Below the pieces are notes generated by a model that had not been told where the DNA came from, made no database searches, and saw only the letters and a list, made by a program, of their open reading frames with translations. From contig NC_053491.1 in NCBI RefSeq assembly GCF_905171775.1, forward strand, positions 337,203,341 to 337,267,340: a stretch of DNA of 64,000 bases. The letters run 5' to 3'. The stretch is from Rana temporaria (taxonomy: Eukaryota; Chordata; Amphibia; Anura; Ranidae). A program made the position numbers and the translations under genes. Each line of letters starts with the position of its first letter. The stretch's first letter is position 1. This document shows, in pieces, positions 43,100 through 53,988 of this stretch.

Positions 43100-44095
43100 A
43101 GATGCCAAGGGGGTTTCTGGAAACATTCTGGAGAGAGCATCCGCCTTCCCATTCCTGGAACCGGGTCTATAGGATATGGGGTAATTAAACCGGGTGAAGA
43201 TAAGAGCCCAACGGGCTTGTCTGGGTCTCAACCGCTTTGCTGATCGTAGATACTCTAGATTTTATTCATAACAGGGTGAACTGCCCCTTCCAGCTAATAT
43301 CTCCACTCTTCCAGAGCGAATTTAATCGCTAATAGCTCCCTGTCCCCAACATCATAATTCCTCTCTGATGGATTCAATTTTCGGGAGGCAAAAGCTACAG
43401 GATGTAGAAGGGCCTTTAGTCCTTGCCTCTTGGATAGGATAGCCCCAACAGCTGTCTCGGAAGCATCAAACTCAAGCATAAAAGGTAGCGCCGGATTGGG
43501 GTGTCGTAGAACAGGTGCTGACGTAAATACTGAATTGAGTTTAAGGAAGGCTTCCTGGGCCTCTTGTGACCAAACAAAACGGTTGCCTTGACGTGTAAGT
43601 TTAGTGATGGGTGCTACAATGGCAGAGAATCCGGTGATGAACCTTCTATAAAAGTTAGCAAACCCGATAAAACGCTGTACCCCTTTCTTGTCTTTGGGAG
43701 CTGGCCAGTCTTGAATGGCTTGAACTTTTTGTGGGTCCATGGCAACTATGCAGGTGGAGATGATAAAACCGAGAAATTTTACGGTACTCTTCTCGAATTC
43801 ACATTTCTCGGCCTTCGGGTACAATTTATGGTTCCCAAGGATAGTGAGAACTATCTTGACATGTTCCCGATGAAGCTCAATGGAAGCGGAAAAAATAAGA
43901 ATGTCGTCCAGATAGACCACCAAAAAGTCATCCAAGTGTTTCCAAAAAATGTCGTTGACAAGATGTTGGAAGGTAGCTGGGGCGTTGCAGAGGCCAAAGG
44001 GCATCACAAGGTACTCGGTGTCCAAATCTGGATCTAAAAGCGGTTTTCCACTCATCCCCTGCTCTGATCCAGATGAGGTTGTAAGCGCCTGGAAC
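43100..44095 (-). pseudogene. Chromovirus reverse transcriptase and RNase H
   Basis: Palm with [17 protein letters not shown] and [10 protein letters not shown], connection with [10 protein letters not shown], RNase H with [14 protein letters not shown] and [13 protein letters not shown], continuing in other frames to [17 protein letters not shown]. One-base shifts occur near 44040 and 43240-43290. The N-terminal third of the domain is missing. Confidence 0.85.
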
Positions 44096-44374
44096 AGATG
44101 GCGAAAAGAGTATCTAAACATTCTTCAAGGAAGGAGAAAATGGCAACATCAAAAACCAAACTTGAAGGAAGGAGACCTCGTATTGATGAAGGAGCAACAA
44201 ACCAAAAGGATCGCTTGGCCTATGGGACTGATTACAAAGTATTTTCCTAGCAAGGATGGCAAGGTCCGAAAGGTGGAGTTGAAGATCTTCAGGAAGGGTG
44301 AGCTTAAAACGTTTGCAAGGCCAATTAACAAACTCATTCTAATATTACCCATCGAGAACGTTCCTGAAGGATGA
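44096..44374 (+). pseudogene. BEL/Pao pol C-terminal domain (DUF5641-like)
   Basis: Reads [18 protein letters not shown], then KPNLKEGDLVLMKEQ and ARPINKLILILPIE, the conserved C-terminal domain of BEL/Pao Pol. The polypurine tract and 3' LTR follow. Confidence 0.85.
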
Positions 44375-44534
44375 AAAGGACTGAACTTGAACTTCATGGT
44401 TCTACCCCGCTACGGGTCAGCGAACCCACTATGTTATGTTTATTGCATTTCACATGTTCTTGTTACAGGTTTGTATCATATTTCATGGACATTCGTCATA
44501 GTGAAATCTCCTAACTGAAATTTCAGACGGGGAG

Positions 44535-45014
44535 TGTGCTGTTCTCATCATAGTTATTTGTATATTGCATTATCAAGCTTTCTTTCACCATGCACCTTGT
44601 TTTCATGCATCTTTTGTACTGCTGCCATCTGCTGGCCAGAATTTGCATGCCGCACGCCTCTGTTTTTTTGTTAGTAAAGTTTTTTTTTCCATCGGGGGCG
44701 TGGACTCAAGCAGGGCTGGCCTTATCACGTGGGGGCAGCCATCGCAGTGCCTCATGGCTGTGTGACTAGACACTGCACATTTTTTGGGCTTGAGAAGGCA
44801 TCAGTTTTTGACCAGCAGTTAGCCTCGGGATAGATACCAACAAGACAGCATTGATACCACTACTACAGAACAGTATTGTATCACCATTTATTGCTTTATC
44901 TGGATTGAATAAACCCACGTTGATTTCATCCTCATGTCTAAGTCTGGATCCATCTAACCCGAGCATCTGCCGGTCCGGTCTGCCCCACTGCTTGGATACG
45001 AAGGTAGGAAGTCA
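44535..45014 (+). repeat. BEL/Pao 3' LTR
   Basis: TGTGCTGTTCTCATCATAG...GGTAGGAAGTCA, homologous to 24347-24859 but diverged and with a shorter T run. Confidence 0.8.
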
Positions 45015-45524
45015 CACAGCTATTATCAGTTATACCTTCATTCGCCTTCATGTGGGAACAGAACACAGACAATGAACTGAGCAGCTATTTTCCATACTCT
45101 GACTGACTGAGAGAAGCAGACAAAATCCCCGGTCTCCTCCATTAGCCATAGTCCGTGGGCAGAAGGCTAGCCCCTATTGCCCTCCAAAATCCCCTGTCCT
45201 GGTTGGGTTTCTGTCACACCTTCCTATTATGAGCCTCTGGCTTCAATACTTTTACTGACCTAGCACAAGTATACATATGAAGAGTCAGAGAAAAGTCCTT
45301 ATCTGTATTCTAGTTCTGCAGTGGAGACTATAACTGTAGAATTGTAGGTAGAGAGGGTTTGTGATATAAGCCTCCACAGTCCAGGAAATGAATCATGTAT
45401 ACAATGTAATCGCCATAAAGAATAAAGCGTAAAAATAGCCAAACTTTTTTTTGGAAATAGTTTGTGAACCCTCATGTTTTTTCACCTTAATGCATCCTAT
45501 GCATTTCACGCTGATACATGGAAG
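45015..45524. other. Intergenic DNA right of the BEL element
   Basis: No gene or clear element. The last 8 bases (CATGGAAG, 45517-45524) are the target duplication of the following hAT element. Confidence 0.45.
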
Positions 45525-45773
45525 CAGGGCTGTCTTAATAGCATCATGGGCCCCTGGGCAAAGTAATGCTCTGGGGCCCCTATAATGGAGACACTGCAGG
45601 TAAAAAGACATCAAGTTGGTAGGAGGCAGATAAGCGGAGCTTCCCCTTTTGGGTGGAGCTCCACATTAACTACATGAATAATCATTCTGTACGGCAAAGA
45701 AACAGTGGGAAATACTACATACATAAAGTAACAAAGATGTCCTGTGCATATAATATATCTGCTAGAATGCCTC

Positions 45774-46160
45774 CCCAGCACTATGGCCCCTGTGCGCCCT
45801 AGAGTTCCCCCCAGCACTCTGACCCCTCTTCACCCCAGATATCCCCCCAGAACTCTGACCCCTCTACACCCCAGATATCCCCCCAGCACTCTGACCCCTC
45901 TACACCCTAGATATTCCTCCCAGCACTCTGACCCCTCTACACCCCAGATATCCCCCCAGCACTCTGACCTCTCTACACCCTAGATATTCCCCCCCAGCAC
46001 TCTGACCCCATTACACCCCAGATATCCCCCCAACACTCTGACCCCTCTACGCCCTAAATATTCCCCCCAGAACTCTGACCCCTCTACACCCCAGATATCC
46101 CCCCAGCACTCTGACCCCTTTACACCCTAGATATTCCCCCCCAGCACTATAACCATATAC
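45774..46160. repeat. Minisatellite, unit about 37 bp
   Basis: About ten units of the type 'cccagcactctgacccctct' + 'acaccccagatatcccc'. It gives no gene; frames through it are repeat artefacts. Confidence 0.92.
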
Positions 46161-46829
46161 CATAAGATCCCCCTTGTATTGTGACCCCACTACATGCCTG
46201 ATACCCCCCTACACTGTGGCCTCTCTACATCCCTGATACCTCTAGCACTATAGCCACCCAAGCATTGCTACCCCCTATACACCCCAGACCCCCCATAGCA
46301 TTGTTTTCCCCCATACACCCGTGATATCCCCCCGCACCAATTATGCCATCCCCGTAGTACCCCCTTTTCCAGTGTAGATACAGTGCATGTGAACTTTTGG
46401 CTCTGTGCCCACCTCCAGCACTGCACTCACCAATCAAGCAGGCAGAAGGAGGGGCGAAGGAGGGAGCATCCCTCCGGGCATTCCAATCCTTTCGTTGCAA
46501 ACAGTGCTGGACAGCTGGGCTCACCATGACACCATCCACAATGCTACTTCCGCAGGAGGGCTCTCATTGCTCAGCAGCTGCCACTCCAGCTCCTATCCCG
46601 AGGCCTTTGAGTCCCGAGCATTCAAGCTGCATGGGGCGTGGTCAGAGTATCACTGGCGCTCTGGCCCTGCCCCTCCCGTCTGGCTGTGAAATAATAGGTA
46701 TCGTTCTGCATGGGGCACTGCTGCCAGCCTGCCTCCCCTGTGTATCCATCACTCTCAGTGCCATCATGGGGCCCCCCCATGAAGCTGGGGCCCCTGGGCA
46801 GTGCTCAGGTGTGCCCTCTCATTAAGACA

Positions 46830-47300
46830 TATGAGATAGGGGGGGCTGGGGAAGGGTAGGTTGGGACTTTAAATGAGGTAATGGGTCAATTACCTCCATC
46901 CCTAGTTTTGTATAGAAAAAGGAAGCAAAAGCGGGACTTTGAATGAAGCATGTGCGGGAAACAGATTATAATGTATGGGGGAAAAAATAAACCGAAGATA
47001 ATAAATCTGAAATACGTTTAAATATTTTTTTGCTTTCACATAATGCACCGTCCCTGACTATATTGCACTATTGAAGAAATAAATAAACCATATGTATTTT
47101 ACAAATTAGTTGGGGGAAAGGGTATATTGAACCAGGCATTAAAATACAACAAGTACATCAATCTGTACTGTATCGATTCAACCATAAAATGGTATCACAT
47201 GTTAAATAAAAAGTTACATCACATTATACTGCAGTGATTATACATTGATGCATGAGGTATGTAGCTCTACGCGTTTTGCGACTATTGGTCACTCATCAGG
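46830..47300 (-). repeat. Pseudo-LTR, direct copy 1
   Basis: Shares nearly every base with 48483-48965 (gctggggaagggtaggttgg through ctctacgcgtttt). Confidence 0.8.
47268..47299 (-). ncRNA. Hammerhead ribozyme motif, core mutation
   Basis: On the - strand: CTGATGA, stem II GTGAC/GTCGC with loop CAATA, then AAA where GAA is required, then ACGCGT and A. Stem I can form with GCTC before and GAGC after. The G12-to-A change in the core should abolish cleavage. Confidence 0.65.
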
Positions 47301-48482
47301 AGCAGGCATGCATTGCATGAGTTATCTGGAACGACATAAGCACATAACTGGTTATAACAGGGCATCCAATATTGGTTGGGTCCGAGAACGCATCATGAGC
47401 CCCAGATGGTACTCACTAGGTGACCGAATGCTGCTGGCACTGGAGTGAAGCTCCGATCGGCCCCCATATGTTGGGGTAGTCCCTGCCAGGGACTGTAGCT
47501 GGAGACTGGGAGATGCAAGGCCCGCCAAGAGGACGCACCCAGATGGCACAGGCATGAGGCAGGGTGTGATGTATGCACTGTGGTCGGTATGAAGTAATGA
47601 CTGTAGGGAAAAAATGAGGGATGGATTAAGTATGGATGGGATAGGGGGAAATGGGAAAGAAGAGGAAGAGAAGAAAGGAGAAAGAGCGAGGAAAAGGAGA
47701 GGGACAAGGGAAGGAGGGAAGGGAAAAGGAGAGAGACATAGGGGAATAAAAAGAGAAAAGAAAAGAGAAAGGAGGGGGAAAGGAGACTCTTGAGGCTATA
47801 CCTAGTGAAATGGGAATGTTAAAGTGGGATGGAGGTAGTGGGTGTGGAGAAGGAAAGAGGGGAGGAAAAGGATCACCTGAGGGCTCCAAGTGTGCTGCAT
47901 GAGGACGGTGACATGTGAGAAGCCAAATGCCTGTACCTGCCATAGGAGACACCCTCTTATAGGAATAGCCTCCCCAGTTACCCGCCACCTGTCACGCATA
48001 CGGGGGGGAGGAGAAGGGAGGCACCTACATCAGTGCGTACATCCGCCTGATGATACAGCGCCATTCGACTCCTGGGACCCCTCGTGGTTGGTGTGCCAAT
48101 GCGTCGCACAGAGACCTGGCTCCGTGTCCGGCAATGGACGGCGTGACGTAGACACGCAGTGCCCGCCCATCCGTCCGTGCGTCGATAGAGCACAGGACGG
48201 AGAGCGTGTGCAGTGAGCGTCGCTGCCCCCGGGTTGGAACAGGCCCCAACGGGGGGCCGGAAGTGCGTAGCACCCCGAGCCAGACAGCACTAGGGGAACC
48301 TGTGAACAGATATGGAGTGGCCCATAACAGCCAGTTGTGCCAAGGTGTGACAGATATCGATAAAACAACATTAAGCACATTGTTGCATTTACACAGAAAA
48401 ACAACAGAAATGCAATATTGAGTATTGACATATACTAATGAACAGTGTAGTCCCATAAGGCACATGCTTCCATCCCTAGTTG
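47301..48482. other. Inner part of the ribozyme element
   Basis: Non-coding by inspection. A strongly purine-rich tract lies at 47620-47870. GC-rich with CG-bearing sequence at 48000-48260. No reverse transcriptase or GIY-YIG endonuclease motif seen. Confidence 0.5.
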
Positions 48483-48965
48483 TGGTATATGAGAGAGGGG
48501 GGGCTGGGGAAGGGTAGGTTGGGACTTTAAATGAGGTAATGGGTCAATTACCTCCATCCCTAGTTTTGTATAGAAAAGGGAAGCAAAAGCGGGACTTTGA
48601 ATGAAGCATGTGCGGGAAACAGATTATAATGTATGGGGGAAAAAATAAACCGAAGATAATAAATCTGAAATACGTTTAAATATTTTATTGCTTTCACATA
48701 ATGCACCGTCCCTGACTATATTGCACTATTGAAGAAATAAATAAACATATGTATTTTACAGATTAGTTGGGGGAAAAAGGTATACGGGTATTGACCCAGG
48801 CATTAAAATACAACAAGTACATCAATCTGTACTGTATCGATTCAACCATAAAATGGTATCACATGTTGAATAAAAAGTTACATCACATTATACTGCAGTG
48901 ATTATACATTGATGCATGAGGTATGTAGCTCTACGCGTTTCGCGACTATTGGTCGCTCATCAGAA
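48483..48965 (-). repeat. Pseudo-LTR, direct copy 2
   Basis: Second direct copy; ends at the junction with the inverted third copy (48965-49304). Confidence 0.8.
48932..48963 (-). ncRNA. Hammerhead ribozyme motif, intact core
   Basis: On the - strand: CTGATGA, stem II GCGAC/GTCGC (5 bp, loop CAATA), GAA, then the self-complementary ACGCGT as stem III, then A at the cleavage position. All conserved core bases of the hammerhead are present. The upstream strand of stem I comes from the inverted copy and pairs only weakly next to the core (GTTT with GAGC), but a longer distal helix (CATTGATG/CATCAATG) can form. Confidence 0.7.
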
Positions 48966-49332
48966 ACATCAATGTATAATCACTGCAGTATAATGTTATG
49001 TAACTTTTTATTTAACATGTGATACCATTTTATGGTTGAATCGATACAGTACAGATTGATGTACTTGTTCTATTTTAATGCCTGGGTCAATACCCATATA
49101 CCCTTTCCCCCAACTAATCTGTAAAATACATGTTTATTTATTTCTTCAATAGTGCAATATAGTCAGGGACGGTGCATTATGTGAAAGCAATAAAATATTT
49201 AAACGTATTTCAGATTTATTATCTTCGGTTTATTTTTTCCCCCATACATTATAATCTGTTTCCCGCACATGCTTCATTCAAAGTCCCGCTTTTGCTTCCT
49301 TTTTCTCTCATTAAGACAGTCCTGCATGGAAG

Positions 49333-50327
49333 GGTGTGTAAACATGATACCCCACCTTTACACCTATATTACAGACATGGCATAGAACCAGCAGACCAAT
49401 TACTAAGGAAACTTTTTTTCTCCGAAGTATACTAGAATCATAAGCCAGTGGTGCCCACCCCAGACTGATTTTTTTTTCAGTTGCTGTATATTGTGACATG
49501 TCATGGTGTCAGGCATTTATGCATACATCCTTGTAAAGTTACTAAAAGGTCCACTTTAAGCAGTGCTTGATCAATGCTGCTTTGCTTTTTAATGCAATTA
49601 GAGGTCTTTGATTTAAAAGCTTCAGTTGTACCTTTTATCTTTGTTCTAGGTTAGCTCTATTAGGATTTAATACACATTATTAATGATAAGTAACTGTTTA
49701 TGTAATCAACATTTGCTGTGTGTGCAAAATGTGCCATGATTGTAGTTGGAGCACCAGCACCACCTAGTGGCCATATCCGATTCCACTAAGGAACTTCTCT
49801 GTAGAAAAGCAAGTTCTGTTATTACACTTATTTATTTACAGCTGGCATATCCATAAATAGGTCCGTTCACATTAGTTCCTGATGCAATAAAGTTTTTACA
49901 ATTAAACGTCCCTTCTACACACACACGCTGAAGGGTCACTTTTAAAGAGAAACCATTTTGTACCGAAGCATATTTTTGGATGGTAAAATGATTCATGGGA
50001 GAAGACAAACTTAGTGCAGGTAATTTTCAAATGCAAGAAAGTAGAAAGGCATATGCGGTACATCTCAGCAATATCTGCATATTTCTACATACCCTTTTTT
50101 ATTTTAAATATCCTGCAAGTACAGAAAAATACATGTCAATCTAATAGAAATGCATACAGCTGGTTATTACTATTGCAGCATTTTTGTGGACTGCTTTGGT
50201 GTCAGCTCTGCCCCGTTGTCTTTTGCTAAACCACTGAATCATGACCCTTCATTTCACATCCACAACATAAGCACCAATTAATCCGTAATCTAATATAATA
50301 ACGGGGTGGGTTAATCCGGTTCCATTG
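49333..50327. other. Intergenic DNA without recognised feature
   Basis: AT-rich, few repeats recognised, no gene. Part may be unique sequence. Confidence 0.4.
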
Positions 50328-50335
50328 GATAACAT

Positions 50336-51033
50336 CAGGGCCGTCTTTAAGGCAGGGCAAAAGGGGAATCTGCCCTGGGCCCTGTCATTGTTGTGGTGCC
50401 CAAAGCAGCTGTCTCATACTTGACAACTATCCCAGTTTAAATTCCCTTGTTCCTTAAATTTTTAGTCCTGTGCTGTGTCCTGATATCTCAGTGTGAAGTG
50501 CTGCTACTAATGCTGCCCAGCTCTGCCATATTGTTGTGTACAGATGACTCACATGCAGACCCTGTGTTTACATGTAAATTACCGTCATTCATATGTAAAT
50601 AGCAGGAGCATTCATATGTAAATAGCAGGAGCATTCATATGTAAATAGCAGCAGGATTCATATGTAAATAGCTGAAGCCGGCGGCATTCATATGTATCAT
50701 GCCCCTGTGCAGTGAAGAGATGATGTGCTGTAACCTCTAGCAATCAATCAGTGAGCAGTATTACTGTACAGTAATCTCTAGCAACCAATCAACGAGAAGA
50801 AATCATGTGCTGTAACCTCTAGCAATTAATCAGTGAGCCGTAATGTGTGCTGTAACCTCTAGCAACCAGTCAGTAAGTGGTAATGATATGATCTGATACA
50901 GTAAACTGTATTGTATTGTATTTATTGTATGTCTCAGAGCAGGTGGAGAGAAAAATTGCAATGGGGGTGGGGGGGGGGGGGGGTCTCAAGAAATGTTTTG
51001 CCCAAGGTCCAATCAACATTAAAGATGACCCTG
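50336..51033. mobile_element. hAT MITE with 8-bp target duplication
   Basis: CAGGGCCGTCTTTAAGGC...ATTAAAGATGACCCTG with a perfect GATAACAT duplication (50328-50335, 51034-51041). Inside: units of 'attcatatgtaaatagcagg' (50588-50690), units of 'gctgtaacctctagcaa' (50727-50875) and a G run (50967-50983). Non-coding. Confidence 0.85.
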
Positions 51034-51041
51034 GATAACAT

Positions 51042-51870
51042 TGGAAGTGTGCATAGGACCCAGGACAGCTCAGAATTTTTTTATGTCAACCGGTATTTTT
51101 TGTAATTGAGCTCTTTTAATAGTTTATTTACCAGAGGAAATAAGAGAAGTTCATTCTTGGGTCTACCTACACTTTAAAGCAACTCCTGGGAGAACCATGG
51201 TCATAGGTAAGCGGGACCAGTAATCCCCAAAACAGCATTTTGATATATAGCTGAACTCTGGGCACAAATAATCACAGTACATACAAACCAGTCCCCACTT
51301 TTATGAGGTTCATACAAGCACTGAATGTCCCCAAAATTGGCTCATTAAAGGTTCTATGAGCCAAATAGCTTGGTGCACATGGTGTCATCTATGGTCATAC
51401 CATGGTCATAAAAGGACACTGGAGCCCATGAGGATAATGAAAGTACAGTTAGTAGATTCAGCTGTATCCAGTGCCCATTTTTACAACCCTAATAGTAGAT
51501 CTCTGTTTAGAAAAGGTCCAAGCTTTGCAGTATCTTGAGTCCCTTATTTCCCTCCAGTCAGTCCAAATTCTTAATGGATCGAGAGTTAGCACTGAGATGA
51601 TGCTGAATCCCAGAGCAGACAGGTGACACAGGTAGCTGAAGAGCTAGTATCAGAACCCATGGTGCCACCTGCCAGTTAGGCAGTAAATACCCAAACTTTT
51701 TTTTTTAAGAGCGGGGAAGGGTTAGGAGACCTGTCCAGTTTTTTTTTTTTTTTGCTGTGTCCTCACTGTTGAGCTCTCCCCTAACTTTCTTTACCAGAGA
51801 TACAATAGAAAGGGATAATAAATCCTTGAGACAGGTGTCATTGGAACAGGTATCCCCATTGGAAAATTTA
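51042..51870. other. Intergenic DNA without recognised feature
   Basis: No gene; T runs at 51700 and 51740. Probably old repeat plus unique sequence. Confidence 0.4.
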
Positions 51871-52170
51871 GGCCGGCCATACACAAAGTAAATTTATTTT
51901 CTGCAACCAAGAAATTTGCTCTATAACCCCTTCGATACAGACAGTGTTGATGCGGGAATTCCTCCTGCTGGGCCATTGTCTTCTCCCGGTGGGGAAAGCC
52001 ATCCCCACCGGGAGAAGACAGTGATTATTGTTACTGGCTATAGCAGCCGCTACCGATTATATCAGGTAAACCCCTGCATACTGGTTGCACCCAAGTTGAT
52101 CGGTCAACTTGGTACATTCAGCCTGCCCATATATAGTTTGAATCTCACCGGTTCCTGCTGAACCGACCAA
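51871..52170. repeat. Repeat with internal hairpin ('taggccggccatacacaaag')
   Basis: Contains a perfect inverted repeat GTCTTCTCCCGGTGGGGA / TCCCCACCGGGAGAAGAC (51978-52021), and the right part tgaatctcaccggttcctgc...gaaccgaccaag. Looks like a MITE-like interspersed repeat; ends uncertain. Confidence 0.5.
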
Positions 52171-52782
52171 GATTTGTATTTAATTTGTTTTTATTAGACT
52201 TTTTCTTAAATACAAAAGAAAAAAAAAAAATTTAAACAATATTCTATCACATTATATAACTGCTCCTACTCATTATTCAATATATAGAATCTTGATCAAT
52301 GTCCATAACTCACATTACCTTTAAGACTAAATTTCTTACAACATATACCTACATATATCCTACTATCTTCCATTTGCTTTCATCCTCATACCCATTCATC
52401 CCTCACCAAACACTCATCAACAAGAAGGGGAAAAAAAAACATGTCCCCCCCATTCTCTTCCCTTCCATGTTATACTTAATTTTCATATCCTCTCCATACT
52501 CTTCCTTACTCTCCCTTTATAGGTATTCTTTGATTCTTTTTGAGAACCAAAAATCATATAATTTTTGCCATATATCTGGCATTTGACTATTTATGTATCT
52601 TTCTTCTCTTATCTGTCTTTCCATATATTGTATTTCGTTCATTTCACATATCCATTCTGCTATGTATGGACTTTTATTTTCTCTCCATTTACAAGCTAAT
52701 ATTGTTCTAGCTGCTGATGTCATATGATGAAAAAAATCCTTCTTAATACTCTTTATTGATTCTGGCATCAAAGATAGTAATG

Positions 52783-53448
52783 CAGGGATCGACAAATCCC
52801 GGGCGCCAGGTCGCCATGGCGACTAGAAATAGTGTCCTGGCGACTTGGCTTGGAAGGTGGGCAAAAAAATATATTTTTTTTTTTTTGTGAGCTGGTGCCA
52901 TCTGGTGGTGAGCCGTTGGTATTACAAGTTATTACCACCAGATGTGAGCTGGCGCCATCTGGTGGTGGCCGTTGGTATTACAAGTTAAGCATTACAAGTT
53001 AAACAGCAATTCTAATGTAATTTTTCACTATTTTCACTGCCATCTTCTTCCCTCTAATTAGAACCCCCAAACATTATATATATTTTTTATCCTAACACCC
53101 TAGAGAATAAAATGGCGACCGTTGCAATACTTTCTGTCACGCCGTATTTGCGCAGCGGTCTTACAAGCGCACTTTTTTGGGAAAAAAATTACACTTTTTT
53201 AAATTAAAATAAGACAACAGTAAAGTTATCCCCATTTTTTTTTATATTATGAAAGATAATGTTACGCCAAGTAAATTCATACCCAACATGTCACGCTTCA
53301 AAATTGCGTTTGAACACCGTTTACATATGCGGGCGCTGCTCACGTATGTGTTCGCTTCTGCGCGCAAGCTCGTCGGGACAGGGTGCGTTTTATGGCTCCT
53401 AACTTCTTTAGCTGGCTCCTAGATTCCAAGCAAATTTGTCAACCCCTG
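52783..53448. mobile_element. hAT-like element in the L1 fragment
   Basis: CAGGGATCGACAAATCCCGG at the left and AATTTGTCAACCCCTG at the right are inverted. Inside is a duplicated 'gccatctggtggtg' block (52885-52990). It splits the L1 coding sequence. Target duplication not exact. Confidence 0.65.
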
Positions 53449-53500
53449 CTAATGAGATATCAATATTTAGATTCTTCTCTATTCCCGACACTTTTTGATA

Positions 53501-53988
53501 TACCGTATTTATCGGCGTATACCGCACACTTTTTTGCCCTGAAAATCATGGGTGCGCGATATATGTCGATGCCCACTTTCCCGCGCCGAGTTTGAATACT
53601 GCGCCGGCATATACCGAGCGCAGTACACTCGTGGCAGGCTCGGCTCCTCTCGCGCTCGTGTCCTGGACGTACAGGACGTGATCGCGAGAGTAGACGAGCC
53701 TGCCCGACTATACACGAGTGTACTGCGCTCGGTATATGCCGGCGCAGTATTCAAACTCGGCAGGGGAAAGTGGGGATCGAGCGGGGAGGACACCGCAGAA
53801 GGACGTCAGACCCGACGAAGAGGACACCCGAAGCCGCAGACGGACGCCGGACCCGACGAGGGCGCCGATGGACGCCGCACAAGACACCAAAACTGTTAGT
53901 ACTAAAATCTTTTTTTACAGGAATGTCGGGTCCACTTTAGGGGTTCGCGCTATACGCCGGAGTGCGCAATACCCCGATAAATACGGTA
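53501..53988. mobile_element. MITE 'taccgtatttatcggcgtat'
   Basis: TACCGTATTTATCGGCGTAT at the left and CCCCGATAAATACGGTA at the right. The inside has a long GC-rich hairpin (53588-53660 with 53690-53765, gaatactgcgccggcatata and its complement). Same family as 57430-57599. Inserted in the L1 fragment. Confidence 0.8.

Larger units (their letters stand above)
40451..44095 (-). mobile_element. Chromodomain gypsy (chromovirus) element, 5'-truncated
   Basis: A minus-strand element with one LTR (40451-41098, TGTCAGGATA...TTCCCTGACA), a C-rich (purine on the - strand) tract next to it, and pol running from chromodomain back to the fingers of the reverse transcriptase. It ends in the motif [18 protein letters not shown] near 44095, where BEL sequence resumes. 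Gag, protease, and the 5' LTR are missing, as is the BEL integrase at the same junction. One event therefore probably removed both. Confidence 0.8.
24347..45014 (+). mobile_element. BEL/Pao LTR retrotransposon, inactivated, expanded by nested insertions
   Basis: Two related LTRs (24347-24859 and 44535-45014) enclose scattered BEL/Pao coding pieces in order on the + strand: gag (31155-32108, 36842-37404), zinc knuckle and peptidase (37897-38769), the linker before reverse transcriptase and the segment after it (39846-40450), and the C-terminal domain (44096-44374). The reverse transcriptase/RNase H and the integrase core are gone. A polypurine tract AGACGGGGAG precedes the 3' LTR. No clear target duplication remains. 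All other elements between are later insertions. Confidence 0.8.
46830..49304 (-). mobile_element. Penelope/retrozyme-like element with three terminal copies and hammerhead motifs
   Basis: Flanked by a perfect 14-bp duplication CTCTCATTAAGACA (46816-46829, 49305-49318). It has two direct copies of a segment of about 470 bp (46830-47300 and 48483-48965) around a 1.2-kb inner part, then a third, inverted copy (48965-49304) joined head to head to the second. Both direct copies end in a hammerhead-ribozyme-like core on the - strand. The inner part is purine-rich (47620-47870) and encodes nothing recognisable. Tandem plus inverted pseudo-LTRs with ribozymes and long target duplications are known for Penelope-like elements. 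No reverse transcriptase here, so it is non-autonomous. Confidence 0.7.
45525..49324. mobile_element. hAT MITE interrupted by a ribozyme-bearing element
   Basis: Left end CAGGGCTGTCTTAATAGC and right end GGCCCTC-like...CTCTCATTAAGACAGTCCTG are inverted repeats sharing CAGGRCTGTCTTAAT. A perfect 8-bp duplication CATGGAAG flanks (45517-45524, 49325-49332). Without the insertion at 46830-49304 it is about 1.3 kb and holds a minisatellite. Typical of hAT; no transposase. Confidence 0.8.

Noticed and set aside
24347..45014. Target duplication of the BEL element
   Set aside because: CAGAT precedes the left LTR and CACAG follows the right one; no convincing 4-6 bp match, so none is claimed.
45744..45983. 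Repeated LTPLHPRYPPS-type frame
   Set aside because: Translation of a 37-bp minisatellite inside a hAT MITE.
47620..47870. Coiled-coil gene in the purine-rich tract
   Set aside because: Simple AG-rich sequence; translations are Glu/Arg/Gly-rich or, on the other strand, Ser/Pro/Leu-rich, without a stable frame.
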